The notes beneath the pieces were generated by a model. That model saw only the letters and a list, made by a program, of their open reading frames with translations. It did no database searches and was not told where the DNA came from. A DNA stretch of 64,000 bases, taken from NCBI GenBank assembly GCA_963576735.1, contig OY755184.1, positions 2,852,001-2,916,000 of the forward strand. Reading direction: 5' to 3'. The position numbers and the translations under genes are program-made. Shown here piece by piece: positions 19,699 to 31,800 of this stretch. Source of the DNA: Bedellia somnulentella. Taxonomy: Eukaryota; Arthropoda; Insecta; Lepidoptera; Bedelliidae. Within the stretch, counting starts at the first letter, position 1. Every line of letters begins with the position of its first letter.

Positions 19699-19956
19699 CA
19701 TATATACATACACATACATATACTCACGGCTATAAATCCCGATAAGGGGTAGCCAGAGCTAAGGAATTAGAAATTCATCAGCCACTTTTGGAAAGTTGAG
19801 TGGGGAAAAGATGGTAAAATAAAGGTTGTTGGTGATGGGTCTCCAACCTCATCGTCCAAAAATCCCTTAAAAGCCCCAATACCGTTAGTCGCCTCTTACG
19901 TACACCCACCGGAAGAAATGGGGTAGTGTTATTCTAAGCCGACACTACACAGCGTT
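19699..19956 (-). mobile_element. SINE-A with 11-bp target duplication
   Basis: Full minus-strand copy. ACAAAGAAATA occurs at 19688-19698 and again at 19957-19967, so both edges are exact. The length (258 bp) and the 11-bp duplication support target-primed retroposition. Confidence 0.92.
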
Positions 19957-20278
19957 ACAAAGAAATAATAAAAAAAAATACCAAAAAGTCGACTCGTAAA
20001 AACAATACATTAAAAAAATATGTGCTCTTAAACTGGCATATAGAGTTCTTAAGTTATGATTTATTTATTTGACTTTCTATTTATTTAATCCTAAGAAACA
20101 GGTATAAAACATATTAATAGAAAATGTGCTTGTGATTGGTTTCTAGCTAATGCATCAACAGAATACCTCTTTTTCACCAAGATGTGTACCCTGAACAATA
20201 AAACAGCTGTGAATCCTGAAGTAAAAATATAAAAAAATGTAGGGCTTACTATAAAAACAAGCTTACTTGCATCCATAT

Positions 20279-20395
20279 TTAAAAGGGTAGCCTCAGCTTC
20301 AGAGCTAGAAACTCCTCAGCAACATTTGGAAGTTGATAGGGGAAAGATGAAAGAAATAATGTATCGTTGATGATGGGTCTCACACTCACATCTAC
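20279..20395 (-). mobile_element. SINE-A fragment, older subtype
   Basis: AAAGGGTAGCCTCAGCTTCA, GAAACTCCTCAGCAACATTT and GATGATGGGTCTCACACTC are recognisable on the minus-strand layout; tail and 5' end are missing. Confidence 0.75.
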
Positions 20396-20440
20396 TACAT
20401 ACATACAGCCACTATTTAAATAAAAGTTCATTGGTAAAAT

Positions 20441-20860
20441 ATATATATATATAGAACCAATATGAATATGAATGGTAATGCTAGTAGAGAATGACTACGT
20501 AGGACACATTCAGACCAAATAGAGAATACATACATAAACTTACGGCTGTAAATCCCTAGAAGGGGTAGCCAGAGCTAAAAAACTAAAAGTTCCTCAGCCA
20601 CTTTTGGAAAGTTGAGTGGCAAAAAGATGGTAAAATAAAGGTGGTTGGTGATGGGTCCCCAACCTCATCGCCCAAAAATCCCTTATTAGCCCCAATACCG
20701 TTAGTCGCCTCTAACGTACACCCACCGGAAGAAATGGGGCAGTGCTATTCTAAGCCGACACTACACAGCTAATAGAGCAAATAGAGAATGGAAATGTTTA
20801 AAAAGTTTCACGAATGTAAAGAAGCTCCACAGGTGTGCCAGGGTTGTAGTGTGGTCAAAG
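20441..20860 (+). mobile_element. RTE-like LINE fragment split by a SINE-A
   Basis: ATAGAACCAATATGAATATG, AATGGTAATGCTAGTAGAGA and CATTCAGACCAAATAGAGA match the LINE region encoding RANVDGNVSRGR-LDQIE. It is interrupted at 20528 and resumes after 20789 with decayed sequence. Confidence 0.65.
20528..20777 (-). mobile_element. SINE-A with 12-bp target duplication
   Basis: Minus-strand copy flanked by CAAATAGAGAAT at 20516-20527 and 20778-20789. It sits inside a LINE fragment. Confidence 0.9.
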
Positions 20861-20879
20861 TGGTGATAGCTAGTATTTG

Positions 20880-21097
20880 CCTACCCCATCGGGGTAGTGG
20901 GTATATGTAGCCCATTGCTCCCCGAGGGTGTTGTCAGTGGTGACTTAGGGTTTAGGGCTTTTTAGGGCTTAGGTTTTGATGGGAGACTCTCACTTAACAT
21001 AACTTACAATCTTTTCCCGATTGATCTATCAAAAGTGGCTGAGAAGTTTCTAATTATGAAGCTCTGACTTTCCCTTTTTTGGAATTTATAGGCGTGA
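20880..21097 (+). mobile_element. Old SINE-A
   Basis: Diverged plus-strand copy: GAGGGTGTTGTCAGTGGTGA, GGGAGACTCTCAC, AAAAGTGGCTGAGAAGTTTC, GGAATTTATAGGCGTGAGG. The 5' third is scrambled. Confidence 0.65.
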
Positions 21098-21419
21098 GGA
21101 ATTATTATTTTATCGTCCGAATGCAACTTACAACTTAGTCATGTGTATTTGTACTAGGTTGGCATGGGACCGTCGGATGCCAATAAAAGGAGCGAAGCGA
21201 GCAATCGCCTGATTCTCAGATATTACCTATCGTTGAACGATTTATTCTACAAATATCTCAACACGCATTGCTAAGCAATTTGTTATGATTCTTTGAATAT
21301 ACTTGTTGGTTTACCTAAACGCGTGATTGATTCTACACAAAACTGCAAAGGAGTTAGAGTCCTGATTTTGGAAAACTTAAATTGTTAACAATATTTATTG
21401 TTGAAAAAAACATATGCGT

Positions 21420-21890
21420 TTATGGATCGGATAAATTTTGGAGGCGAGCCATTTCTCCACGTCGCACCATCAATCCTGAATGTTTGTTGATTGCCAAAAT
21501 TCGAGTTATCGGAAATGGTGGATCAAGCATAAGCCTTTGATATGAGCGAACTCTTGAGCAAAGCCCTTGATATGAGCGAACTCTTGAGCAAGCAACGTAA
21601 GTTAATCCCAACCCCGACTCAGACGTACCAATATCAATCACTGCGCGGTCCAAACTTATGCCCTGAGACTTGTATATGGTAATAGTATACGCAACTGTGA
21701 GTGAGAATTGCTTTCGGTTACAGCTAGTACCATTTTTGGTGAAACCAACACAGAATGGTAAGACTGGAATTGCACCAGAGCATAGTGTTGGACCAGTGTA
21801 ATTGTCAAATTTGACCAGAACACACGCAGGTGTTTCGTTGGATGGGTTGCGATCGCCATTTGGAACGACATCGACTACTGTTCCCAGCAT
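21420..21890 (-). pseudogene. Second Helitron/PIF1-type helicase C-terminus
   Basis: A 156-codon minus-strand frame: LGTVVDVVPNGD, CVLVKFDNYTGPTL, AYTITIYKSQGISLDRAVID (helicase motif with KSQG), then GLTYVACSRVRSYQGL and a C-terminal VRRGEMARLQNL before a stop. These are the last motifs of PIF1-like helicases as found in Helitrons. It differs in family from the remnant at 10545. An exact ~30-bp tandem duplication repeats CSRVRSYQ-L in frame. Upstream the frame is lost (the continuation appears in another frame at about 21900-22030), so it is a fragment. Confidence 0.8.
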
Positions 21891-22267
21891 TAAAAAAATT
21901 TTGGGAAAAATGTTCTATAACTCGAGTATTAGCGATCAAAAGTTCGAAAAACCACCAAGTGTCGGAGCGCAAACGAACGTGACTTTGGGACGATCGAATA
22001 TGAAAAAAAAATCTATTTTCACGCGCTGGCATTGTTTACGTAATTTTTCCATAGACTAACATTGTAATTTTTAATGGTGATTATTCCTCCGTGGTACATC
22101 TGATTTTTATCTAAATTTACATAAACCATCTAGACATGGTCCTTGACCACCGTGCAAAATTTCAAGGTTCTGAGTTGAGCCGTTTGGGAGGAGTACGATC
22201 ACAACGAAATGCAAAGGTCGGGGTAAATGGAGCTTCGCTCGCTACGCTCGCTACGCTCCAACAAAAC
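21891..22267. other. Helicase remnant flank and a hairpin
   Basis: The first ~150 bases look like decayed upstream helicase coding. At 22230-22260 is a short palindrome built from GGAGCTTCGCTCGCTACGCT and its complement. GCAAAATTTCAAGGTTCTGA resembles conserved transposon-end text seen in other insect repeats. Confidence 0.4.
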
Positions 22268-22400
22268 AGTGATAGGCTTGCTTGAGTACACTGTCCAAAC
22301 TAAACGTGGGTACTCTGAACACCAGGTGACAATGTCACGTGATGTTCAAAAGTATAAGTAACCCTGCCAACCTCTACGGAAATATACGGCGTGATAGTTT
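22268..22400 (+). mobile_element. SINE-B 3' half
   Basis: GTACACTGTCCAAACTAAAC, GTGGGTACTCTGAACACCAG, GTCACGTGATGTTCAA and ATACGGCGTGATAGTTTGAG. It lacks the head. Confidence 0.85.
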
Positions 22401-23459
22401 GAGTTTGAGTAATTTTCAAATCATGAATTCATTCTGTTCATCTACCGACCCTAAAGCTAGGATCGATCGAGCAAATATGGCCTATGATAATGTAATTTTC
22501 AATTAGGATCGTATTAAACAAAAACCTTAAAAATAATTCCTTTGCGACTACGAAATATGTACGTTCTTCATTTATACAAAAACAAATTCATGGTTGCAGG
22601 CAATCCGTATGTTATAACAGTGATTATTAATAATAGATCACCAAAAACCTGAATCCTTGAATTTCAAATTGTTCCGGTCATGCTCGGGCTTAAAACCGCC
22701 TTTTCCAATCAAATATAGAAATCCGCTAAAACATTGTTTTCCCATTCCTTGTTAAGAAACTTCCGATCGTTAGAAGGAGATGAAAAATAATTCGTATCCA
22801 TGGAGGTTGAATTACGATGCATACTTTTTGCCATAACGTATCGGAAGCAGGCGGAATCAAACTTTTTGTTAGTGGCCAGCTCAGGAGGAGAGAGGACGTG
22901 TACCTGTATTAAAAAAAAGTTTTTGATTTTAGTTTCTGCGGCCACCACCAGTGCAGTTATGAACATTTTAGTTTATTTGAATTTGTAAAATTGTGTTTTG
23001 TACTTCTTTGTATAATATGGACTTATGAAGGCTTAAAGTTAAGTTTATTCGAACATAATGGGAAAACTTATATTGGTGAGTATTTTATCTCCTATAATAT
23101 TATTATATAAAAGGATTAGAGAATCGTTTAGAATAGAACCGATTTAGTAAATTGTTACGTAAAATGTTATTTTTTTTGTTGAGGTATTTAGTTTTCTACC
23201 TATTAACAATCTAGTTTCGTTGCAAAAAATATATGACTTAATATTGTGTAAATAATATCCATAAGTCTGAACGCCCTCTATAAGCATGCGCAGATCCCCC
23301 ACTATATATAAGCAATCATAATTCTAAAAATATTTCAATTAAATTGAAGCTTTATTTTACACTTTACTTATAAAGCTTTGTTAACTATTATAGTTCGCCT
23401 TATATAGATGATTATTATAATGCTAAAATGAATTATTTTATATTTTTATGCGTTATCTG
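22401..23459. other. No gene seen
   Basis: AT-rich. Overlapping short frames on both strands at 22709-22988 have no recognisable feature; the plus frame holds a hydrophobic run (KFLILVSAATTSAVMNILVY) that I would not call a gene. Confidence 0.35.
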
Positions 23460-23530
23460 TGTGTTGGTACCTCTGCCAACCCCTTCGGGGATAAACGGCG
23501 TGAACGTTTATGTTATTGTTATTATTATAT
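23460..23530 (+). mobile_element. SINE-B 3' end
   Basis: GGTACCTCTGCCAACCCCTT, CGGGGATAAACGGCGTGAAC, GTTTATGTTATTG: hairpin and tail only. Confidence 0.85.
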
Positions 23531-24049
23531 TATTATATTATTTATATTTATTGTTGATTACAGTCTTGATGTTTTTTTTTATTCAGAAACAATGATATAT
23601 TAACGTGTACTACCTACTCCTCTTTCACCCCTCTTTTGTTTCTGGTATTTGAATATTAAGGAAATGAAATAAAAGAAATAATTCTGATATAATAATACAA
23701 TAAATTTAACAATGTTATTGATAAAATTTATATTTATAATTTATAATTTAAATTTATACGTAGAGAATGTGTTTTTGTAATATTCTTTGCATCATTGACT
23801 TTAAACTACCATCCACGGGATGATGTTTGTCAGTGAGCTAACTGTATGAGCATAACAGCATATTGTACCAATAGTATTTTAAAACCTATCAAGTTACGAG
23901 ACCTTTTATAAGTCTCATTACGAATTACAAACATTGCACAAATCTGACGTCCACCATAAAATAATAATAATTACCAACGTAACTTTGTGTAAATTAAGGT
24001 AATTAAACTGTTTATAATTATTTATTTTATTAAACTAATACTAAACGAA
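23531..24049. other. No gene seen
   Basis: Very AT-rich; nothing recognised. Confidence 0.4.
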
Positions 24050-24400
24050 CATGCCTTTAATCCCTGAAGGTGTAGAATAGTTTCTAATACTTTTGAACAT
24101 TCACGTGACATACTTGTGACCTGATGTTCAGCGTACCTATGATTTGCTTGGAGAATGTATTCACGTGATACGAGGCAGGTCGATCGCTGTTTTTGTAATA
24201 ATACAGTGTCACATGACAGACGTGTTAGTTTCCTCACAATGTCTTCCCTCACCTTTAACAAACGTTGATAAAAAAAAATGTTTAAGTTATTATTCATTCA
24301 GACTAAAGAAATAGCTCATTGGTCTAGGCCTGACTCAGGATTTGAAGTGGCTACTCCTGTCTTAGAAGTGGTGGTGTTCGTACTAAACTATCAAGATTAT
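24050..24400 (-). mobile_element. Old full-length SINE-B
   Basis: Minus strand: hairpin region AATCCCTGAAGGTG at the left, then ACTTTTGAACATTCACGTGA, GATGTTCAGCGTACC, CTCACAATGTCTTCCCTCAC, and the degraded tRNA-like head at the right (CAGGATTTGAA). Confidence 0.75.
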
Positions 24401-24924
24401 ATTAACATCTCGCCAAAACTTTTCATTTAATTGTTAAAGAATAATATTATTAATCTTTTTTGTCAAAAATCCTTTTTTTTTGTTATCAAACTCAAGAATA
24501 CTTCTACCTTAAAAACACCGCAATTTCACAACCCTACAACCAGAACATAGGTAGCAGGTTAACTCATAAGCACAAACAATCCAAGAACAAAATAACACAA
24601 TCAAGTAATTGCGAGCTGAGAGTCAGCTAAACAATACCACATTACGATTATGTTTCATATGTTTATTCTGCATCGCAAGGTTAACGAGATCTCATTATCA
24701 AAATTTATTACTATGAAAATTGTGTATGGAGATTGGTTAACTCACACGTAGAGGTGTGATGGCAAAGCTTAACTTCTTGTAGCTCTACTTATAGTTATCA
24801 AAGTTTAAAATGTTTTTGCTTTATTTTAGAGTCGGTGTAAATTTTACTATCACATCATTTTCCGCTAACGATGGCTTTAAATATAACTGTCCTTTCCTCT
24901 ATGCTTCTCAAGGCTCAAGCATTC

Positions 24925-25080
24925 ACGCCCTTTATCCCTGAAGTTTCCGTATTCCGGTAATCTGTACCGACGCTTTGCTTGGATAGTGTAATCACGTGAT
25001 AGGGGACAGGCCTATCGCCTCATGGCCTTAAGGCTTCATAACAAAAATACTTAGCCAGTGGTATGATTCCTCAGTCTCTA
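24925..25080 (-). mobile_element. Old SINE-B fragment
   Basis: TTCACGCCCTTTATCCCTGA, ACGCTTTGCTTGGATAGTGT and TCACGTGATAGGGGACAGGC match the SINE-B 3' half in minus orientation. Confidence 0.7.
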
Positions 25081-25109
25081 CTTTTAATACAAGCGAGTGG
25101 TAATTTTGA

Positions 25110-25260
25110 GTAGGGCATACACTAATGTATCTTCCCCCTATTACGTGAAAGTGACGTCCAAGCAAAACATGGGTACTCTGAAAACCAAATAATTAACATG
25201 CCTCGTGATCTTCAGAAGTATTCGTTGCCATATACCCTTGCCACTCATTTGAAAGAACGA
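25110..25260 (+). mobile_element. Old SINE-B fragment, inverted to its neighbour
   Basis: CCCCCTATTACGTGAAAGTG, CAAGCAAAACATGGGTACTC and TCGTGATCTTCAGAAGTATT in plus orientation, immediately after a minus-strand SINE-B. Confidence 0.7.
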
Positions 25261-26959
25261 TGAGTTGAATTTAAATTTTGTATCAATGATAAGTTTCTAA
25301 GCGCATCATCCAACCATCACTTATATTACTACGTACTTTTTGACATCTGATTAGACACCCTAGGGTAGAGATGGACTACTGCTGCTTAAAAATAAGAAGT
25401 TTTTTAGTGCAGGTCAAGGCCTCAAAAGTCTGGCTTTTTATACTACTTTGATCTCTTAAAGATATAATAAAACACCCGAATTTGGAAATAAAATGAGATC
25501 AAGTGAAGATATTACCATTATCAGATCAAAACGATATGCGATACAGCTGACCTCTATTTTAAAAACAATAGGTTTAACATAACGATATACGCAATACCAC
25601 ATTATACATTTAACACGTACTTTCATCAAGGCTATTTTTTAATCCCACAAATTTCGGTACTCTATTTAGATGTTAATATAAGTTTGGATGATCTTTAAGT
25701 TGAAAAGAAGTTTTTTAGTCTATTTGGATACACAATCAAGTAAATCACAATTAGGATTTTAATGAAGACCATATTTTCACCGATTTTGCTGGTATAAAAG
25801 GCAGAGATGCGCGTGAATTTTATTAAGATAATAAGATAAGTGTGGGGAACCAAGACTTAGGTTACAGTTGGGCCATAAAAATGGGCTATAAAGATAGCCT
25901 TCTTGATAACCATACCATCAAAAAACATATATTTTTTAAATATTCTAAACATTGCATGATTACCAATCATTATTTTTCTTTTTCAATGCGCTTTCAATTG
26001 AGCTTCTAAATTTCTGAAATAATAAAATTAATTCATAAATATTCTTAAGTTGAAACAGCTTTATTAATTTTCTTATAGCTACGAGTAGCAGCATCATAAT
26101 TATACAAAATTTTTCAAATAATAGCCTCTAATCTAGTCTAATCTAGATGCCTTACAAATAAGCAAAATCTTTGTCATAGTAAACTTTGCCTGTGAAAGAT
26201 AACATCTTCGGAATAACTTTAATAATTTACAGGTCTTTAAAAAGTTTATTATGATTATGATTCTAGTCAATATGAACTTTAGTTCATCAATTTCAAAGGA
26301 AGAATATTGTAATTTTTTGCAACTACAAAAGATGATAAAATAACTCACTCTAAAACAAACGAAGTGTTAGGCATCTTTCTGAAACAGACATATAATGTTT
26401 AATAAGCTGTCCTGCCACTGAACAAAAATGTAAAAGTTTTAATAAAAACATAAATGACACGTATTATAATGCATGTATTAAACTACTCAGATCTTTATAC
26501 AGATAAAACAAACAATGATTTGTTCTCAGCGCACACTACTATAGTGAAAATGTTTATCTTTTGAAAAACTTAATTATTTTACAACCATACACTCTTAATG
26601 CTCATATAATGAGTTTATAAACTTCCATTCATTGTTTTTCTTACAATAAGCTATATGAAAACTTAATTAAATTGTGCAATGTTCAGGAAATAGGCCTTTA
26701 CAACCGGAGATCGTGGTGATCTTGGTGAGAAACAAACTATCGCGTAACGAATAGAATAACATCCTATATGTAGGTAAATGCATGGAGGATATAATAGGGA
26801 TGAGACTACTATCACGGCCGTTGTCGTTAGCCTGCCAACCCGAACTAAACCAGCGTGGTGGACTATGGCCATATAGATAGGCGCAAGCACTCTAGTGAGG
26901 ACACAATATGGGCGGTTGATAAAGGATGAACTGGAACCCGCTTTCTTTATATACTTATT
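25261..26959. other. Upstream or intron of the five-exon gene
   Basis: No exon could be defined. A TATA-like box TATAAAAG lies at 25793-25800. Text at 26795-26870 (GCCTGCCAACCCGAACTAAA, CGTGGTGGACTATGGCC) resembles a decayed LINE fragment. The first exon of the downstream gene, if separate, may lie here or further upstream. Confidence 0.35.
25793..25800 (+). promoter_or_regulatory. TATA-like box, possible promoter
   Basis: TATAAAAG in GCTGGTATAAAAGGCAGAG, with GC-richer flanks in AT-rich DNA. It lies 2.6 kb upstream of the secreted-protein gene on the same strand. A link to that gene is inference only. Confidence 0.25.
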
Positions 26960-26971
26960 TATATTATACGT

Positions 26972-28323
26972 GGTAAACTACCGTGGTATCAGCCTACTCA
27001 GTGTTGTCGGCAAATTGTATGCGAAAGTTCTGATCGAAAGGGAGATGAAAGAAACGGATGAAAAAATTTGGGATGTACAAGCAGGATTTAGGAAGGGAAT
27101 GGGATGTATGAATCAAGTCTTCTCCTTAAGGTGCATCACAGAGAAATTTTTGGCAAAAAGCCAAAAAGTGTATTGCACCTTCATTGATTTGGAGAAGGCG
27201 TATGATAGGGTAGTAAGAAAGTATTTGTGGAAGGTGTTGTCTAAGTTCGGTTTGGGGAGCCAACTTATACGTGCATTGGAGTCACTCTATGAGGATTCCA
27301 ATGCATGTATGAGAGTAAACGGAGAAGACACGGACTGGTTTGAGATCTCTAGGGGTGTTCGACAGGGTTGTGTGGCTTCTCCGTGGCTCTTCAATTTGTT
27401 CATGGACGACTGTTTGAAAGAACTGCGCGAAAGTGATTATGGACTGAAAATGAGAGGGTTCATCATTAAATGCCTCTTATACGCTGACGATCAAGTGTTA
27501 CTTGCATCAACGGTAAATGAGTTGCAGGAGATGGTGAACATTGCGTGTAAGTCTTTTGAAAGAAAGGGAATGAGAGTGAATGTGGACAAAACCAAAACAA
27601 TGATTTTTGAAAGAGAGGAAAGTATGACAGAATGTGACATTGTTATAAATGGTAAGAAAGTGGAACAAGTGAAAGAATTTGTATATCTGGGGAGTTTGTT
27701 TACTAGGGATGGAAAATGTGAGGAAGATATTGAAAGGAGAGTTAAAAAGGGAAACGCGGTGAATGGAGCCATGAACAGTCTGATGTTGAGCCAGTCGTTG
27801 TCAGAAAAGGCTCGAATGGCTGTGCATAATGCTGTTCTGGTTCCCACGCTGATGTATGGTAGTGAATGTTGGGCATGGCAGAAGAAGCATGAAAGTAGAG
27901 TTAATGCAGTGGAAATGAGATCCCTCAGAAGTATATGTAATATAAGGCTGTGTGATAGAGTGAGAAATACTGTGATCCGTGAACGAGTAGGTTTGAAAGA
28001 TGACGTAGTATGCAAGATAGAAAAAGGAATGTTGAGGTGGTTTGGGCACATAGAGAGGATGGATGAAAATAAAGTAGCGAAAGAAATATATAGAGCCAAT
28101 GTGGATGGGAATGTTAGTAGAGGACGGCCTCGTAAAACGTTTCTGGACCAGATAGAAAACGTTCTTATAAAGGCGGGGGTCCGAAGTGAGAAGAATAAAA
28201 GAGCATGTATGAGAAGGATAATGAATGTAAGGGAAGCAAGAGAGGTTTGTCAAGATCGTACTAAGTGGCGATCGATAGTCTCTGCCTACCCCAATGGGAA
28301 TAATGGGCGTGAGTATAAGTAAG
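26972..28323 (+). mobile_element. RTE-like LINE, 5'-truncated, 12-bp target duplication
   Basis: Flanked by exact 12-bp repeats TATATTATACGT (26960-26971 and 28324-28335). The insert starts inside the reverse transcriptase domain and ends CCCCAATGGGAATAATGG, GCGTGAGTATAAGTAAG. The intact frame and perfect duplication indicate a recent insertion. It lies about 60 bases before the acceptor-like site of the secreted-protein gene's first identified exon. Confidence 0.93.
26973..28322 (+). CDS. Reverse transcriptase of an RTE-like LINE (5'-truncated)
   Basis: Continuous 449-codon frame from the truncation point to a stop. The apparent ATG at 26895 lies in flanking DNA and is not the element's start. 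Motifs in order: NYRGISLLSVVGKLYAKVL (RT block), CTFIDLEKAYDRV (first catalytic Asp region), SRGVRQGCVASPWLFNLFMD, LLYADDQVLL (YADD catalytic pair), NVDKTKTMIF, KEFVYLGSLF, and a C-terminal LRWFGHIERM, NVSRGRPRKTFLDQIENVL, DRTKWRSIVSAYP. This is the usual order for RTE/BovB-like elements and makes the cDNA in target-primed reverse transcription. The endonuclease and first RT motif are missing, so it cannot act alone. Confidence 0.93.
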   Translation, partial: VNYRGISLLSVVGKLYAKVLIEREMKETDEKIWDVQAGFRKGMGCMNQVFSLRCITEKFLAKSQKVYCTFIDLEKAYDRVVRKYLWKVLSKFGLGSQLIRALESLYEDSNACMRVNGEDTDWFEISRGVRQGCVASPWLFNLFMDDCLKELRESDYGLKMRGFIIKCLLYADDQVLLASTVNELQEMVNIACKSFERKGMRVNVDKTKTMIFEREESMTECDIVINGKKVEQVKEFVYLGSLFTRDGKCEEDIERRVKKGNAVNGAMNSLMLSQSLSEKARMAVHNAVLVPTLMYGSECWAWQKKHESRVNAVEMRSLRSICNIRLCDRVRNTVIRERVGLKDDVVCKIEKGMLRWFGHIERMDENKVAKEIYRANVDGNVSRGRPRKTFLDQIENVLIKAGVRSEKNKRACMRRIMNVREAREVCQDRTKWRSIVSAYPNGNNGREYK

Positions 28324-28385
28324 TATATTATACGTATTTTTCTCTCTGAATTTTGTATTGTAGTTTTTAACCAGTTTTTATTTAT

Positions 28386-28806
28386 ATGTTACAGTTATCG
28401 TCAACAATTTTGCTCAGCTTCCTCACATCAGCGACAGCCGACACAACACTATCATCAACATTAAAAACAAAACTCACAGACACCAAAAAACTCCAGCGAC
28501 AAGGCAGAAGTTACTATGACCCAAGATATGCCCCTAGACCACTATACGAAAGACTAGAATATGACCGTCCGAGGTGCAGCAGGTGTTTAGAAGATAGATA
28601 TGACGATTACGATAAAAGGGATAGGTATGATGAAGAAAGACCGAGCCATAGGCCGACGTATGGAAATCGGTACGACAGTAACAGACCCGACGAAAGGGAT
28701 CAAGGAGATGACAGATATAGTGGTGATAGAAGAAACAAGGATAAGAATGGTACCAGTGATGATACAGATACTAGGAAAGGATACGATGACGATAAAGATA
28801 GAAGAG
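28386..28806 (+). CDS. Exon a of the secreted-protein gene
   Basis: Begins ATGTTACAG; either the ATG starts translation (MLQLSS...) or TTTATATGTTACAG is an acceptor and the exon begins at 28395, with Met encoded upstream. It encodes the signal sequence and a charged Arg/Asp/Tyr segment with the only Cys pair. It ends AGAAGAG|GTAAGC, leaving one base of a Gly codon. Confidence 0.8.
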
Positions 28807-31800
28807 GTAAGCTTCATAATAAATGTTTTAACAGTAATAAATTGATCTAATGGATATGTTTGCATAGCCTTTCTTTCTGTATTTCATCTTCTAAACTTAT
28901 TTATGCTAGATGAAAATCTTAAACTGGGGTTTAAATTATAATTTAGTGTAACTCCTAATTAAAATAAATATTAAAGATTTTATCATACATATAAGCCGAT
29001 GGACCTCAATTACTTAGTCTCTCTAAAAGAGCAACATTATAAATCAATTTAAATTTTATGCTTTTCAAGTAATTGTCATAGTTTTGTGAAATATTATTAA
29101 CTTATGCTTGCTTTACTTTAGGTGGTGAAAATCGCGACAGAGACAGACACAACAGACCACGTTACGACGACAGGGATAGATATAGGCCAGACTACTACGA
29201 CAGATTCCTGCAGGACCCCTACAGAAGAGACCCCTACTACGACGACAGATATCGTGAAAGAAGACCTTTATTCGAACGATACCCGGAAGATGGCTACGGG
29301 GCTAGATATGATGACTACGCATACAGACGGCCGGTTTACGATGATAGATATGATAGAGGAAACGGATATGATGATACAGGATATGGCGGTTATGGGCCTG
29401 GAGTTGGAAGAGGACCTCATGATAGGTGAGAAACTTGCTTTTGGAATTATGTGGCTATTGATCTATATAAATTCTACATATACATACATATAACATAACA
29501 TAAACGTTCACGCCGTTTATCCCCGAAGGGGTTGGCAGAGGTACCAATACTCCTGAACTCACATGGCAAGCGCCATCTAGTTTCCAGAGAAGGTACCCAC
29601 GTTTTGCTAAGACAGTGTACTCACGTGATAGGGGGCAGGCCTATCGCCGTTTTTGTACGAATACACTGTCACATGACTAAGTACAACTCAGCCATGTGGG
29701 TTTCCTCACGATGTTTTCCCTCACCGTTAGCAACCATGATAAATTAACCACATATATAAATTCTACTACAATATAAAAGTGATAATTAATGAAAATTGGT
29801 AAACAGACTTGATTTCTTGACTTTAATTCTTGACAGTTAATTCGTTTATATACATGACACCCAACGGCCTAAGAAAAGTTATGGCATGTGCCTTGATCGT
29901 CCATACTTAATTAGTTATTTTTTATAGTATTTTTAGTTCTAGATTTACATACTTACTGATAAGCTTTTCTACGTTTAAAGTTTGATATATGAATACTGAT
30001 TTATATATTTTTCGGGTCCAGTACATCTAAATAACGACTGAGGATAACTTAATAAATTTCTCGTGACTATTTGTTGTCTATTATTATCTCGTGACTTGGT
30101 TTTTAAATTGTGTCTATTATTGTGCCATCGTCGGTAACTGGATTTTACAGTAATCTGATTTCGTTGCTCATGAAAAACTGCACTCATTTTGCTAGTTTAT
30201 TTAACAAGACTTAATTCAAATAAAACCTTTTGTTAGTCCTTTCGGACCTATAAAATAAACCTTATCATTGTATTATGTGAGAAAATCACATCATTAGTCA
30301 ATACCGGCATACAATTTAGCCGTCAATAGGTAACAATGGGGAACTGCGTAAATCCGAACAGCGGAACGAACAACCCATACATGTGTACCGTTTGCTATTG
30401 AAATACGCGATTTAACCAATTTTAGGGAAAGCGTGAGTGAACTCAATTGATATTTTCCAACGGTTTTTCATTTGTTATTGTCATTTGATACTCTTCATGC
30501 GATTCTCGTTTTTATGGGGCGAATATGAGTCGATATAATCATGAACTCTGTTAAACATGAAATATATTTATTTAATTTCATCTCTTTCTTTAAATATAGT
30601 TACACCTATAAATCCCAAAAAGGGGAATCAAAGCTTCAGAATTTAAAATATTTCATCAACTTATTGAAGTTGATAGGATTGTGAAATAAAGGATGGTTGA
30701 ATAAGGGTGTCCAGCCACATCACACAAAAACCTTTAAAAAGCCCCAAATCTCAAAGAGGCTTAACCGGCACCTATGAGGAGGGATGCTATTCTAAGCCGA
30801 CACATTACAGCTTGAAATAAACTTAAGTATAAAATTCTCATACATTTACAAATAATAAACCAAAAACTAGTTGCTGTAAGTATCTCAAGTAATCAAGTAG
30901 TCTTCTTCGGTATTGAGGGGCTCCCCTTATCCGAAAATGCTTAAAATTCGTGGGATAAGTGAGAAGACGGTCGTCTCCGTCTCTATCGTGTAGATGATTT
31001 ATTTAGTTTTTTGAAGGTATGGAGCCACACCATGAGAACACCCACGTGACTGCGTGCATATATTCATATACTCAAGCTATAAGTTCCCGTACTCGTCTAT
31101 TCTTCGGTATACGGAAGCCTGCTTTTTGGGCATATTCTTTATTTAATCTAAATGTGCCCTCCGTAGGCATCCTTTGTTAACTTTTGAGTCAAAGAGTCAG
31201 CCTTACAAACTTACTTCACCAGCTAACATTTCCATCATAATTATCTGCACCCGATCTGCAATAAGCTAAAACCAACTAGCTATACAAATATGTGACCTTT
31301 TGTATGAATGAAAATTAAATACAGGAAAAAGATGATCGCTGACTAGCACAAGGATACCAATTACAAATCCATGTTTGTCTGTCTGTGTGATTGACATTCT
31401 ACAACGCTAACAGTTATACACAATCGTAATTACTAATTATCTAATAGAAGATGATTATTTTACATTTTACGTAAGTGATATTTATTTAGCTGTGTTTGGT
31501 ATGAGATTGTGAAAACAAGATTTTTTTATTATGGTAGTATGGGGTTAGGAAGGTCAATGGGTCTACCATTACCATTCAAAAGTCAAAAGTCAAAAAAAAG
31601 TCAAAAAGTTTATTTTTCAAAATAAAGTTAAATACTAACATTTTTTGAACGTCAAAGTTTTAAATTAATCGTTAATCCGTTGCTTCGGAAGGTGTTCGTA
31701 AAGAGAAGAAGCAACAAAGAAACTCTTTACATTCACATTTTTTCATTTTTTCAAAATATGGTTTGTACAATTTCAGTTTATAAACATGTTTTTACTTTAC

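Noticed and set aside
26895..26972. Start of the LINE protein at the first ATG
   Set aside because: The 12-bp duplication shows the element begins at 26972; the upstream codons are flanking DNA.
27491..28253. Long minus-strand frames of 150-202 codons
   Set aside because: They overlap the reverse transcriptase on the other strand and are hydrophobic shadows without motifs.
29122..29493. Thr/Met-rich 123-codon frame
   Set aside because: It is the shadow of exon b; the frame that splices in phase with exon a encodes the Arg/Asp/Tyr-rich segment and ends at the donor at 29425.
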